Part shown: in pieces, positions 1-7,274 of the stretch
How positions within the stretch are numbered: position 1 is the stretch's first letter
Layout: each line of letters starts with the position of its first letter
From: Fontisubflavum oceani
GTDB lineage: Bacteria > Pseudomonadota > Alphaproteobacteria > Rhodobacterales > Rhodobacteraceae
DNA: 64,000 bases
Direction of reading: 5' to 3'
Assembly: GCF_030407165.1 (NCBI RefSeq)
Contig: NZ_CP129111.1
Coordinates: 1,798,001 to 1,862,000, forward strand
The notes under the pieces: generated by a model
The model's input: the letters and a program-made list of their open reading frames with translations, nothing else
The model's database searches: none
What the model was told of the DNA's origin: nothing
Program-made: the position numbers and the translations under genes

Positions 1-165
1 TCGTAAAAATACTGCTTTACAGGTCCGAGGATACGGACCACCATATCTAGTATGGGGTCGGGAATATCTCGGCGACCCATAGGTAAGACACCCAGCTTCT
101 AGTGGGCGTCATGGTCGAAAAGACCAGGCCCCGCCGAGGCTGCCAACAATAAAGAGGCCTGGGCA
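1..165. other. Intergenic leader, no gene seen
   Basis: No convincing coding sequence or RNA gene lies here. The minus-strand frame crossing it overlaps the downstream gene in antisense and looks like a shadow. A short hairpin, TGGTC-GAAAA-GACCA, lies about 50 bases before the first gene. Confidence 0.4.
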
Positions 166-669
166 ATGTCACTTTCCGAGCAGTATATCGAAACCGACGA
201 CATCCATCCGATCGACATTGTCGAGACGATCGCGACCCATCACGATTGGGATTTCGACCGTGTCGCCGATGATCAGATCGCCATGGCCATAGAGGGCCAA
301 TGGCGCACCTATTCGGTAACCCTGGCCTGGTCTTCTTACGATGAAACCCTGCGGATGATTTGCACCTTTGACATGGAGCCGCCGGAAGAAAGCCTGCCAA
401 AGCTCTATGAAACGCTGAACCTGGCCAATGACAAATGCTGGGCCGGCGCGTTCAGCTACTGGCACGTGCAACGGTTGATGGTGTATCGCTACGGGCTTGT
501 GCTGGCTGGCGAGCAACTGGCAAGCCCGGAGCAGATCGGCTGCATGGTGGAGACGGCGGTTTTGGCGGCGGAACGCTATTACCCCGCTTTCCAGCTGGCC
601 TGTTGGGGTAACTCCACGCCGTCGGAAGCGATGCAGGTGGCCATTGCGGAGAGTTATGGCCGCGCCTAA
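166..669 (+). CDS. YbjN domain-containing protein
   Basis: A 167-residue acidic soluble protein with no signal peptide or membrane segment. The pattern matches the YbjN family (type III secretion chaperone-like fold), which is very common beside proC in Rhodobacterales. The central part around WDFDRVADDQIAMAIEGQW and the later ATG-proximal GLVLAGEQLASPEQI are typical. The family's role is poorly defined; E. coli YbjN affects motility and stress phenotypes. An AAAGAGG ribosome-binding site precedes the ATG. It ends 29 bases before proC in the same direction, so the two are probably co-transcribed. Confidence 0.85.
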   Translation: MSLSEQYIETDDIHPIDIVETIATHHDWDFDRVADDQIAMAIEGQWRTYSVTLAWSSYDETLRMICTFDMEPPEESLPKLYETLNLANDKCWAGAFSYWHVQRLMVYRYGLVLAGEQLASPEQIGCMVETAVLAAERYYPAFQLACWGNSTPSEAMQVAIAESYGRA

Positions 670-698
670 TCTCCTCGGCGGATGACGCCGGAGGCTCC

Positions 699-1511
699 AT
701 GGATTTCAACGATGTAAAGCGCCGCGGCCTGGTGATGCTGGGCTGCGGCAAGATGGGTTCAGCGATGCTGGAGGGGTGGCTGTCAGAAGGGCTGCCACCG
801 GAAAAGGTTTGGGTGATCGACCCCTTTCCGGCGGAGTGGCTGGCAGCTCGTGGGGTACAGGTTAACGCCGATCTGCCAACGTCTCCCGCTGTCGCCCTGG
901 TCGCCGTCAAACCGCAGATGATGGCCGAGGCGCTGCCGCAACTTGCGCCCTTCGGCGGTGGCGACACTTTGATCCTCTCCGTCGCGGCGGGAACGCCAAT
1001 TGCTTATTTCGAAGAGGTCTTGGGCGCGGCGAGCCGGATCATCCGAGCGATGCCAAACACGCCTGCGGCCATTGGCCAAGGGATCACCGCGATCATCGGC
1101 AACGCGGCGAGCGACGCTGCGGATGTCGATCTGGCGGCGGCACTGCTGTCGGCGATTGGAGATGTGGTGAAGCTCGATACCGAAGAACAGATCGATGCGG
1201 TCACAGGTGTGTCGGGTTCTGGCCCGGCTTATATCTTCTATATGATTGACGCGCTTGCGGCTGCGGCCCGAGCCGAGGGCCTGCCCGATGACATGGCGAT
1301 GCAATTGGCCAAAGCGACGGTCGCCGGGGCAGGGGCGCTCGCCATGTCCGCCGACGAGACCCCGGAACAGCTCCGCATCAACGTCACCTCGCCCAATGGC
1401 ACGACCCAAGCCGGGCTTGAGGTCTTGATGGATGCCGCAACCGGTCTCTCCCCGTTGATCGAGGCCACGGTGGGCGCGGCGGCCGCACGCTCGCGCGAGT
1501 TGAAAGGGTAA
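699..1511 (+). CDS. proC: Pyrroline-5-carboxylate reductase
   Basis: A 270-residue protein, the family's usual length, catalysing NAD(P)H-dependent reduction of 1-pyrroline-5-carboxylate to proline, the last step of proline synthesis, in the cytoplasm. The Rossmann motif GCGKMGSAML lies near residue 16, the RAMPNTPA motif is mid-protein, and the C-terminal dimerisation domain carries SGSGPAYIFY and the signature TSPNGTTQAGL. A strong CCGGAGG site precedes the ATG. It sits between the YbjN-like gene and the csaA-like gene with short gaps, suggesting one transcript. Confidence 0.97.
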   Translation: MDFNDVKRRGLVMLGCGKMGSAMLEGWLSEGLPPEKVWVIDPFPAEWLAARGVQVNADLPTSPAVALVAVKPQMMAEALPQLAPFGGGDTLILSVAAGTPIAYFEEVLGAASRIIRAMPNTPAAIGQGITAIIGNAASDAADVDLAAALLSAIGDVVKLDTEEQIDAVTGVSGSGPAYIFYMIDALAAAARAEGLPDDMAMQLAKATVAGAGALAMSADETPEQLRINVTSPNGTTQAGLEVLMDAATGLSPLIEATVGAAAARSRELKG

Positions 1512-1516
1512 TCCAA

Positions 1517-1855
1517 ATGTCTGATCTCAGCTTCGATGAGTTCCTGAAAGTCGACATCCGCGTCGGGACCGTGACGCGCGCCGAGCCCTTCCCGGAAGCC
1601 CGCAAACCAGCCATCAAACTCTGGGTGGATTTTGGCCCTGAGCTTGGTGAAAAGAAGTCTTCCGCCCAGATCACCTCCCATTACACGCCGGAGACTTTGA
1701 TTGGTCGCCAGGTGATGGGCGTGGTGAATTTCCCACCGCGGCAGATTGGACCGATGCGGTCGGACGTGCTGATACTGGGTGTCTCTGATGCTGAGGGTGG
1801 GATTGTCTTGCTCGCGCCGGATCAGGCGGTGGAAAACGGTCAAAGGATGCATTGA
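1517..1855 (+). CDS. CsaA-like tRNA-binding protein
   Basis: A 112-residue single-domain protein of the tRNA-binding OB-fold family (CsaA/YgjH). The segment SFDEFLKVDIRVGTVTRAE at the N-terminus is the hallmark start, and the C-terminal part with VNFPPRQIGPMRSDVLILG matches family members. CsaA proteins bind tRNA and were also described as secretion-related chaperones. The gene begins six bases after proC and its TGA overlaps the next ATG by one base (TGATG), implying translational coupling with the dehydrogenase that follows. Confidence 0.93.
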   Translation: MSDLSFDEFLKVDIRVGTVTRAEPFPEARKPAIKLWVDFGPELGEKKSSAQITSHYTPETLIGRQVMGVVNFPPRQIGPMRSDVLILGVSDAEGGIVLLAPDQAVENGQRMH

Positions 1856-2802
1856 TGAAACTGCTGATTTCCCGCCGGTTGCCTGATGCCGTGATGGCCG
1901 AGGCGGCGGCCCGGTTCGATTTGACAGATCGCGCCGGAGACCGACCGATGTCCAAGACCGAATGCATCGCGGCCCTGACCGAGCAAGACGTGGTGATCCC
2001 GACCTTGGGAGATGGGTTTAATGCCGAGGTTTTCGCCGCCGTGGCCGAGCCACGTTGTAAGCTGCTCGCCAATTTCGGCGTTGGCTATAATCATATCGAT
2101 GTGGCCGCCGCCGGTGCCGCAGGGGTGGCTGTGACCAACACGCCGTGCGCGGTGACGGATGCGACGGCGGATATCGCGTTGACGCTGATCTTGATGACCG
2201 CCCGGCGGGCGGGCGAAGGGGAGCGGATGGTGCGCGCGGGGGCCTGGACCGGCTGGCACCCAACGCAGATGTTGGGTTTGCATGTAACCGGCAAGACCGT
2301 CGCGATCATCGGTATGGGGCGGATCGGCCAAGCCATCGCGCGGCGGTGCCACTTCGGGTTCGGTTGTCGGATCGTTTATGCGAACCGGTCCGAGAAGACG
2401 CTGGATTTCCGGGCGGAAAGGTTGCCCTTGGCTGAGGCGATGGCGGCGGCGGATATCGTCGTCTTGGGTCTCTCGGCCAGCGCCGAGACGCATCATTTCA
2501 TTGACGCGGAAGCGCTCTCCGCCATGCGGTCTCATGCGATTCTGGTGAACATTGCGCGGGGCGATGTGATTGATGAGAGGGCTTTGATCGCGGCGCTCCA
2601 GGCGGGTCAGATCGCCGGGGCGGGCTTCGATGTCTATGAGTTCGAACCGCAGGTCCCCGACGCGCTGAAGGCAATGGAAAACGTGACCCTGTTGCCGCAT
2701 CTGGGCACGGCGGCGCTTGAGGTGCGCGAGAATATGGGCCGGATGGCACTCGAAAATGCCATTGCGTTTGAGGAGGGTCGGGCGCTACCAAACCCGGTTT
2801 AA
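1855..2802 (+). CDS. D-2-hydroxyacid dehydrogenase (NAD(P)-dependent)
   Basis: A 315-residue member of the D-isomer 2-hydroxyacid dehydrogenase family, resembling glyoxylate/hydroxypyruvate reductase (D-glycerate dehydrogenase) forms. The nucleotide fold carries GMGRIGQAIARR, the catalytic Arg lies in VNIARGDVIDE and the catalytic His in LLPHLGTAA. A TTG one codon earlier is possible, but the ATG overlapping the upstream stop is the better start. It is the last gene of the proC cluster and converges with tdk. The exact substrate cannot be read from sequence. Confidence 0.92.
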   Translation: MKLLISRRLPDAVMAEAAARFDLTDRAGDRPMSKTECIAALTEQDVVIPTLGDGFNAEVFAAVAEPRCKLLANFGVGYNHIDVAAAGAAGVAVTNTPCAVTDATADIALTLILMTARRAGEGERMVRAGAWTGWHPTQMLGLHVTGKTVAIIGMGRIGQAIARRCHFGFGCRIVYANRSEKTLDFRAERLPLAEAMAAADIVVLGLSASAETHHFIDAEALSAMRSHAILVNIARGDVIDERALIAALQAGQIAGAGFDVYEFEPQVPDALKAMENVTLLPHLGTAALEVRENMGRMALENAIAFEEGRALPNPV

Positions 2803-2866
2803 GAGCGCACTGGTCGTGCCGAGGTCATACAATCTGTGGCATCGGGGCTGAGACGCGGACTCCTCC

Positions 2867-3469
2867 TCAGTCGAGGACAGCCTTGGACGGACCGTCACCG
2901 ATCTCCTCACGCCAATGGCGTCGGCAGAGTGAGATGTACCGGTCATTGCCACCGACTTCGATCTGCGCGCCCTGGGTTACGGCTTTGCCGCTTTCATCGA
3001 CCCGGATCACCATGGTGGCCTTGCGCCCACAATGGCAAATCGTGCGCACCTCGCGCATTTCATCGGCAAGCGCCAGAAGTGCTGCGGACCCGGGGAAAAG
3101 TTCGCCCTGGAAATCGACGCGTAGGCCGTAGCACATCACCGGTACACCCAGATCATCGACGGCACGGGCCAACTGCCAAACTTGGTCGCGAGTCATCCAT
3201 TGTGCTTCGTCGATCAGCACACAAGCGCATGGTCCTTGTTTCAGGCGCGTGTCGATTTTGGCAAAGAGATCATCAGCTTGCGTATAGGTGTCGGCCTCCG
3301 CGCTGATCCCGATCCGACTCCCGATTTGGCCGGTTCCGGCCCGATCATCGAAATTCGCGGTCAGCAAATAGGTCTGCATCCCGCGTTCAATATAGTTGTA
3401 GGAGGCTTGCAGAAGCAGGGTCGATTTCCCCGCATTCATGGTCGAATAGTGAAAGTAGAGCTTGGCCAT
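2867..3469 (-). CDS. tdk: Thymidine kinase
   Basis: A 200-residue type II thymidine kinase, which phosphorylates thymidine with ATP in the pyrimidine salvage pathway. The P-loop MNAGKSTLLLQ follows the first strand, VLIDEAQWM is the Walker B/lid region, and the Cys-rich C-terminal zinc site is seen in CYGLR, CHCGRKA and CRRHW. Length is normal for the family. It is transcribed toward the proC cluster and has no close partner. With thyX at 26.1 kb the cell has both salvage and de novo dTMP routes. Confidence 0.96.
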   Translation of the reverse strand: MAKLYFHYSTMNAGKSTLLLQASYNYIERGMQTYLLTANFDDRAGTGQIGSRIGISAEADTYTQADDLFAKIDTRLKQGPCACVLIDEAQWMTRDQVWQLARAVDDLGVPVMCYGLRVDFQGELFPGSAALLALADEMREVRTICHCGRKATMVIRVDESGKAVTQGAQIEVGGNDRYISLCRRHWREEIGDGPSKAVLD

Positions 3470-3813
3470 GAGGTTAGATGTGCCTCAGCCCGGAGGCGCA
3501 TGCAAGAGACGCGTAGGGTAGGGGTTCTCGCCGTTCCGGCTGTTTCGAAATGCCACTAGCCAACCCGGTCGCGAAAGGGGAAAGCGGTCTCAGGAAAGGG
3601 TCCGCCGCAAGTTGCGACGAGACCCCGGCCAGAGCCGGATTGGCCGCGACGACGAACCCCCACCCAATCGGCCCGGTACAGTGACCGATCACTGGTGACG
3701 CGCCCGAAACTCGTTCCGAGCAAGGAGAGTGTCGCAGCGGCGGCGATTGACCATCATGGGAAAAAGCGATTTGGTTTCCCCAAGATAGCCAATGAGGGGG
3801 CGGGGGTAATCAC
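3470..3813. other. 344-base region without a supported gene
   Basis: This gap lies between tdk and the next plus-strand gene. A 72-codon minus-strand frame (3474-3692) has no recognisable features or good ribosome-binding site and I do not call it. I found no tRNA, 4.5S RNA or 6S RNA signature by eye. It may hold divergent promoters. Confidence 0.35.
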
Positions 3814-4266
3814 GTGGGAAGCTACCTGAAGAAACACACCGAGGCGCTGATAAAGGATGTGGGGTTTGCGGCGGCCTGCGAGCTGACCGGGAAATCGAAG
3901 GCAACCTTGGGTCGCTATTTTTCTGATGCGCCGGAACATAGCGACCGGTTCATGCCGGTTGATGCGGTTGCCGCCCTTGAGGGCGCGGCGCGGTTCCCGC
4001 ATGTGACGACAGCTTTGGCGGATCTCAGGGGCATCACGCTGAGCTATGATGAGACGCGCCGCAATGAGGGCGGCGAGGGCGGTGTGAATGCCGATGTTGT
4101 CGCGCTGAGCCAGCGGTTTGCGATGTTGATGGGGGAGTATCACCAGTCGATTGAGGACGGGGTGATCACGATCAACGAGGCGAAACGACTCTTGCGGGAG
4201 ACGCTGGAGATCCAAAAGGTGCTGCTTGAGATGAAGCTGCACTTGGAAGAAGAAACCGCGGGTTAG
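3814..4266 (+). CDS. Conserved hypothetical, possible HTH protein
   Basis: A 150-residue soluble protein that I do not recognise as a named family. The N-terminal third (GFAAACELTGKSKATLGRYFSD, read as two helices with a turn at TGKSKAT) looks like a helix-turn-helix of phage CII or Cro type. The C-terminal half from about residue 85 is strongly helical and probably a coiled coil (NEAKRLLRETLEIQKVLLEM). The GTG start follows a G-rich stretch; no in-frame ATG upstream is open. It converges with the ketoacyl synthase with a four-base overlap. A regulatory or DNA-binding role is inference only. Confidence 0.7.
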   Translation: MGSYLKKHTEALIKDVGFAAACELTGKSKATLGRYFSDAPEHSDRFMPVDAVAALEGAARFPHVTTALADLRGITLSYDETRRNEGGEGGVNADVVALSQRFAMLMGEYHQSIEDGVITINEAKRLLRETLEIQKVLLEMKLHLEEETAG

Positions 4267-5384
4267 GCGCGTTCGACGATCACCGAGCCGACGGAATAGC
4301 CCGCGCCGAACGAGCAGATCAGACCAGTGTCGCCGCTCTGCAAGTCATTGGAATATTTGGAAAACGCGATGATCGAGCCAGCGCTCGAGGTGTTGGCATA
4401 GTCTTGCAAGATGTTGGGCTGCTCGCCGGGGTGCGGGTCGCGGCCCAGGACTTTTTTGCCGATATAGTCGTTCATCGTCTTGTTTGCCTGGTGGAGCCAC
4501 AGGCGTTTGAGGTCGGCGGCGGCGATGTTTTCCTCGGCCATATGTGCGGCGATGTGTTTAGAGACGAGGGGCAGGACCTCTTTGAAGACTTTGCGACCGT
4601 TCTGCATGAATTGCATGTCGCGGCGATCTTCCATCTGGCCTTTGCGGGTGCGGCGCAGATAGCCGTTGTTGTTGCGGATATTGTTCGAGAACTGGGTCGC
4701 GCAGCGGGTGGATTTTATCAAGAAATGCGGGCCTTTAGCGTCTTCGGCCCGCTCGATCAACACGGCGGTACAGACGTCGCCGAAGATAAAATGGCAATCG
4801 CGGTCGCGCCATTCGAGATGGGCGGAGCAGATCTCTGGATTGACCACTAAGGCACTGGAAATACTGCCGGATTTCACCATATCGGCGGCGGCTTGGATGC
4901 CGAAGGTGGCGGAGCTACAGGCGACGTTCATATCGAAGGCAAAGCCTTGGATTCCAAGAAGATTCTGGATCTCGATGGCAATCGCGGGATAGGCGCGTTC
5001 GTGGTTCGAGGCGGCGCAGATCACGGCGCCCACATCCTCGGCGGTTTTGCCCGCCATTTCAAGGGCTTGGGTGCAAGCGTCGAGCGCCATTTCCGCCATT
5101 TGGCCGGGTTCGTCGTCGGCGCGCTCCCGAAGCCAGGGATGCATCACGGCGGGGTCTAAAACGCCCGTCTTATCAAGGACATAGCGCTGCTCAATGCCGG
5201 AAGCCGCGAGGATGAACTCAGCGGAGCTTGGTTCCTTCGCCTCGACCTCGTCCGCCGCGATTTTATCCGCGTTTTCAGCGTTGTAGCGCTCCACATAGGC
5301 ATTAAACGCGGCCACAAGCTCGTCATTGGTGATGATTTCCGAGGGGGTGAACACGCCGGTTCCGGTGATCGCGGGCTGATACAT
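4263..5384 (-). CDS. Beta-ketoacyl-ACP synthase III (FabH-like, long form)
   Basis: A 373-residue thiolase-fold condensing enzyme, longer than standard FabH (about 320) and resembling the Pseudomonas PA3286-type synthases that condense acyl-CoA with malonyl-ACP. The catalytic triad is visible as Cys156 in ACSSATFG, His298 in LHQANKT and Asn331 in YANTSSAGS. An open frame continues 37 codons upstream, but the ATG at 5384 has a fine AAGGAGAGAG site and starts the conserved MYQPAITGTG. The promoter region carries a repeat motif also found before serS (5438-5473). Acyl specificity is not predictable here. Confidence 0.92.
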   Translation of the reverse strand: MYQPAITGTGVFTPSEIITNDELVAAFNAYVERYNAENADKIAADEVEAKEPSSAEFILAASGIEQRYVLDKTGVLDPAVMHPWLRERADDEPGQMAEMALDACTQALEMAGKTAEDVGAVICAASNHERAYPAIAIEIQNLLGIQGFAFDMNVACSSATFGIQAAADMVKSGSISSALVVNPEICSAHLEWRDRDCHFIFGDVCTAVLIERAEDAKGPHFLIKSTRCATQFSNNIRNNNGYLRRTRKGQMEDRRDMQFMQNGRKVFKEVLPLVSKHIAAHMAEENIAAADLKRLWLHQANKTMNDYIGKKVLGRDPHPGEQPNILQDYANTSSAGSIIAFSKYSNDLQSGDTGLICSFGAGYSVGSVIVERA

Positions 5385-5437
5385 CTGGCTCTCTCCTTGA
5401 CGGTCCAAATGCGCCCGATTTTGGCCCGAGGTCAAGA

Positions 5438-5473
5438 TATGGAACCGGTATGGTTTTGGTATGGAACCGATAC
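5438..5473 (-). promoter_or_regulatory. Shared 36-bp direct-repeat motif, copy 1
   Basis: On the minus strand this reads as CCATACC-N4-CCATACC-N4-CCATA, i.e. 7-bp direct repeats on an 11-bp period, 53 bases before the FabH-like start. The serS promoter region has a copy at 17243-17278 identical at 30 of 36 positions. A 7+4 layout resembles binding sites of OmpR/PhoB-type regulators, but no regulator is identified. Confidence 0.5.
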
Positions 5474-5548
5474 ATACGCGAACCCATCCACGCAATTTTA
5501 GGAAATTTGCGAGAGTCTGACGCTCCGCAGAGGCAAAGGAGCGGCGCG

Positions 5549-5962
5549 ATGGACCCGTTTGACGACAAGCCGCTGACCAAACGGCAGCGTTATGACCACT
5601 ATTACATGATGGAGGCGATGGCCCGGTTCGAATGGGACATGCACCACAAGATCGCCACCCATCTGCGCATCCCGCAGGACTGGCATGAAATCAGCCAGCG
5701 GCGGGAAAGCAAAAAGGTGAAGATCACGATGTCCGTCGATGAGGATGTGGTGAAATGGTTCAAGTCGATGGGGCCGGGGTATCAGCCGCGGATGAATGAT
5801 GTGCTGCGCAGCTTCATGCACGCCAAGCTCATGGGGTTGCTGAAAGGCGACGACACGAAGGATGCGTATCGCGAGGGGCTGGCCGTCGGGACGGAGCGGG
5901 TGGCGTTTGGGGAGATGGAGGGGAAGGTGAGGCGGCGGGAGCGGCTGAAGCGGGAGAGGTGA
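5549..5962 (+). CDS. BrnA-type antitoxin-like protein (orphan)
   Basis: A 137-residue protein whose central part (VKITMSVDEDVVKWFKSMG then YQPRMNDVLRSFM) matches the BrnA ribbon-helix-helix antitoxin family (COG3514), which neutralises BrnT toxins and autoregulates. No BrnT-like frame is found on either side. The N-terminal extension of about 50 residues (KRQRYDHYYMMEAMARFEW) and the Arg/Lys-rich tail make it longer than classical BrnA. An open frame extends upstream, but AAAGGAG sits just before the ATG at 5549. It may be a stand-alone DNA-binding regulator rather than an antitoxin. Confidence 0.8.
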   Translation: MDPFDDKPLTKRQRYDHYYMMEAMARFEWDMHHKIATHLRIPQDWHEISQRRESKKVKITMSVDEDVVKWFKSMGPGYQPRMNDVLRSFMHAKLMGLLKGDDTKDAYREGLAVGTERVAFGEMEGKVRRRERLKRER

Positions 5963-5989
5963 GGGGCGACTTACGCCCCCCTCGATTGC

Positions 5990-6163
5990 TTACTTCTCTT
6001 TGCGAACGCCCTTGAAGGGCTTCGGCGAAGAGGTTTTTTGGTCCATGAAGCGGCCCGTCTTGGTGTCACGCTTCACCCAGTTTCCGTTTGGTGCCTGGGT
6101 TTGAGACCGGCCACGGACAGCGCCAATGCGCTTGCCGTCACCGGAGGGTGGGTTAGTAGCCAT
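5990..6163 (-). CDS. Small conserved hypothetical protein, 57 aa
   Basis: A 57-codon gene starting MATNPPSGDGKRIGAVRGRS and ending FKGVRKEK. It is basic and hydrophilic, with the core KRDTKTGRFMD followed by a Lys/Pro tail. I recall similar small proteins (sharing RDxxTGRFMD and the KPFKGVRKEK end) scattered widely across bacteria, but no function is known to me. A good AGGAG lies seven bases before the ATG and overlaps the stop of the upstream small gene, so the two are translated as a pair. It converges with the BrnA-like gene. Confidence 0.75.
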   Translation of the reverse strand: MATNPPSGDGKRIGAVRGRSQTQAPNGNWVKRDTKTGRFMDQKTSSPKPFKGVRKEK

Positions 6164-6172
6164 TTTCTGCTC

Positions 6173-6388
6173 CTATCTCGTGTGGCAAGCAGGAATGCAG
6201 AGTTTGCAGCCGTCTGAGTTCGGCCCGTAAGTGGACTTGGCATGCCTCACGGCATCTGCGCAATTGGCATGCCACCCAAGTGGCTGACGGTTCTCCACCA
6301 AAGGAGGTTTGGAACAGCTCCCATCGTCCACGTGGACTTCATGATAGCCGTCGTTCTGCGCGTTTCGGTTCCTATAGTAGTTCGGCAT
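6173..6388 (-). CDS. Small cysteine-rich conserved protein, 71 aa
   Basis: A 71-codon gene starting MPNYYRNRNAQNDGYHEVHV and ending GCKLCIPACHTR. It has five cysteines, including a C-terminal CxxC-x3-CH group that could bind a metal. I recall related proteins (start NYYxNxNAQxxGxHEVH, end NGCKxCxxxCHT) as a broad family of small accessory proteins of unknown function. AAGGAGG seven bases before the ATG fixes this start over the longer open frame. It is the first gene of a two-gene unit with the 57-residue protein. Confidence 0.78.
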   Translation of the reverse strand: MPNYYRNRNAQNDGYHEVHVDDGSCSKPPLVENRQPLGWHANCADAVRHAKSTYGPNSDGCKLCIPACHTR

Positions 6389-6878
6389 CAACGTGCCTCC
6401 TTCCAAAAAACGAAGGCCGCTTGTTGACTCACCGCTTGGGAGTTGATTCACTCCCGCCTACGAAACCGGGTGCCCGCCGCGACCTTCTAGTTCAGTGGCG
6501 GATTCGGATTCAGACGCCGCCTTGGCATGGCCGCCTTGGCGGCGTCGCTATTAGAATCCCAACGTCACGATAAGCGTGGCGTAGCGAATGTGTGCTGTCA
6601 AGGAAAAAGCCCAACAAATAGTCGTAATACGACCATCTCGTCTGCTTGCGGTCAAGGTGACACAACATGATGTGGGTTGTCAACAGGAAATCCACACATT
6701 CTGCTTGGCGCCCATCAGCATTTAGATGCGAGCACTTCCAATGGGTCAACATGTGGTGCCCAGGGTGAAAATGGATCGCTATGATCCAGTTATCCACAGG
6801 GTCATGTGGCTCTCACATCTAAAAGAAAGACTTTCTGGCGGGGTCGTTGCGGCACCACCCATACAAAGACCCACCCCT

Positions 6879-6925
6879 AACTCCCAGCCGCTTTCATCGC
6901 CAGCGCTGCCTCGTGGCTGGCTCAA
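6879..6925 (-). pseudogene. Displaced fragment of the carB 3' end
   Basis: A 17-base exact match (GCTTTCATCGCCAGCGC, 6890-6906) and a 10-base exact match (CGTGGCTGGC, 6912-6921) repeat the carB tail at 7318-7334 and 7340-7349, with identical spacing and an offset of 428 bases. Read on the minus strand it gives ASHEAALAMKAAGS and a stop, against ASHAAALAMKAAREGEL in intact carB. Reading upstream meets an in-frame TGA, so it is a remnant. It suggests insertion or recombination that duplicated or replaced the end of carB. Confidence 0.65.
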
Positions 6926-7000
6926 AGATGGCGAAATTCTTGACCAACCGACCGCAATCTCACGCCCCACCCTTGGCCCGGAACAAGGGCGAAGCCCGCC

Positions 7001-7131
7001 GGGCCGCGCCCTCCCTCCCGCCGGGAGGGCGCATTGGCGATGTCGCGTGCCGTCTCGGCACCGGTCAGAGGGCGCGCGATAAAGGGCGTCGATCAGATGT
7101 TGGTGCGCCCACCCGAGGAAGGGCGCGGCCC
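7001..7131. repeat. 131-bp terminal-inverted-repeat element, copy A
   Basis: It is bounded by perfect 11-bp inverted repeats (GGGCCGCGCCC at 7001-7011, GGGCGCGGCCC at 7121-7131). Just inside the left end is a perfect 10-bp stem (GCGCCCTCCC at 7006-7015 with GGGAGGGCGC at 7023-7032), and the right end has GCGCCC-N10-GGGCGC. Copy B at 27912-28041 has the same plan and length, with its terminal repeats changed on both sides so that pairing is kept. Confidence 0.65.
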
Positions 7132-7240
7132 TTCTGTTGCGTTGGTTCGGTGCGCTGTGCCGAGGCTTCTCGGCTGCAGTACGCTGTCCGCTTGAAACGT
7201 CCAGCGGCGCGTTTCTTCGGGGCTCCGCCCGTTCGTGGCT

Positions 7241-7263
7241 GAAACGCTCCAATGGAGCGTTTC
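7241..7263 (-). terminator. Hairpin just downstream of carB
   Basis: A perfect 10-bp stem (GAAACGCTCC / GGAGCGTTTC) with a three-base loop starts 11 bases after the carB stop. No U-tract follows, so it may end or protect the 3' end of the mRNA rather than act as a classical intrinsic terminator. A weaker GAAACG...CGTTTC pair lies about 45 bases further on. Confidence 0.5.
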
Positions 7264-7274
7264 CGGGACGCCGC

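Larger units (their letters stand above)
6389..7274. other. 886-base accessory gap downstream of carB
   Basis: No supported protein gene lies here. The frames present (for example 6510-6797 on the minus strand) lack family features. The gap holds a displaced carB 3'-end fragment (6879-6925), a 131-bp terminal-inverted-repeat element (7001-7131) and two GAAACG...CGTTTC hairpins just after carB. Confidence 0.5.

Noticed and set aside
3474..3692. Small minus-strand frame after tdk start
   Set aside because: It has no supporting ribosome-binding site, no family match by eye and low-complexity content.
6510..6797. Minus-strand open frame of 95 codons in the accessory gap
   Set aside because: There is no good ribosome-binding site and no recognisable domain; it overlaps non-coding sequence with repeats.
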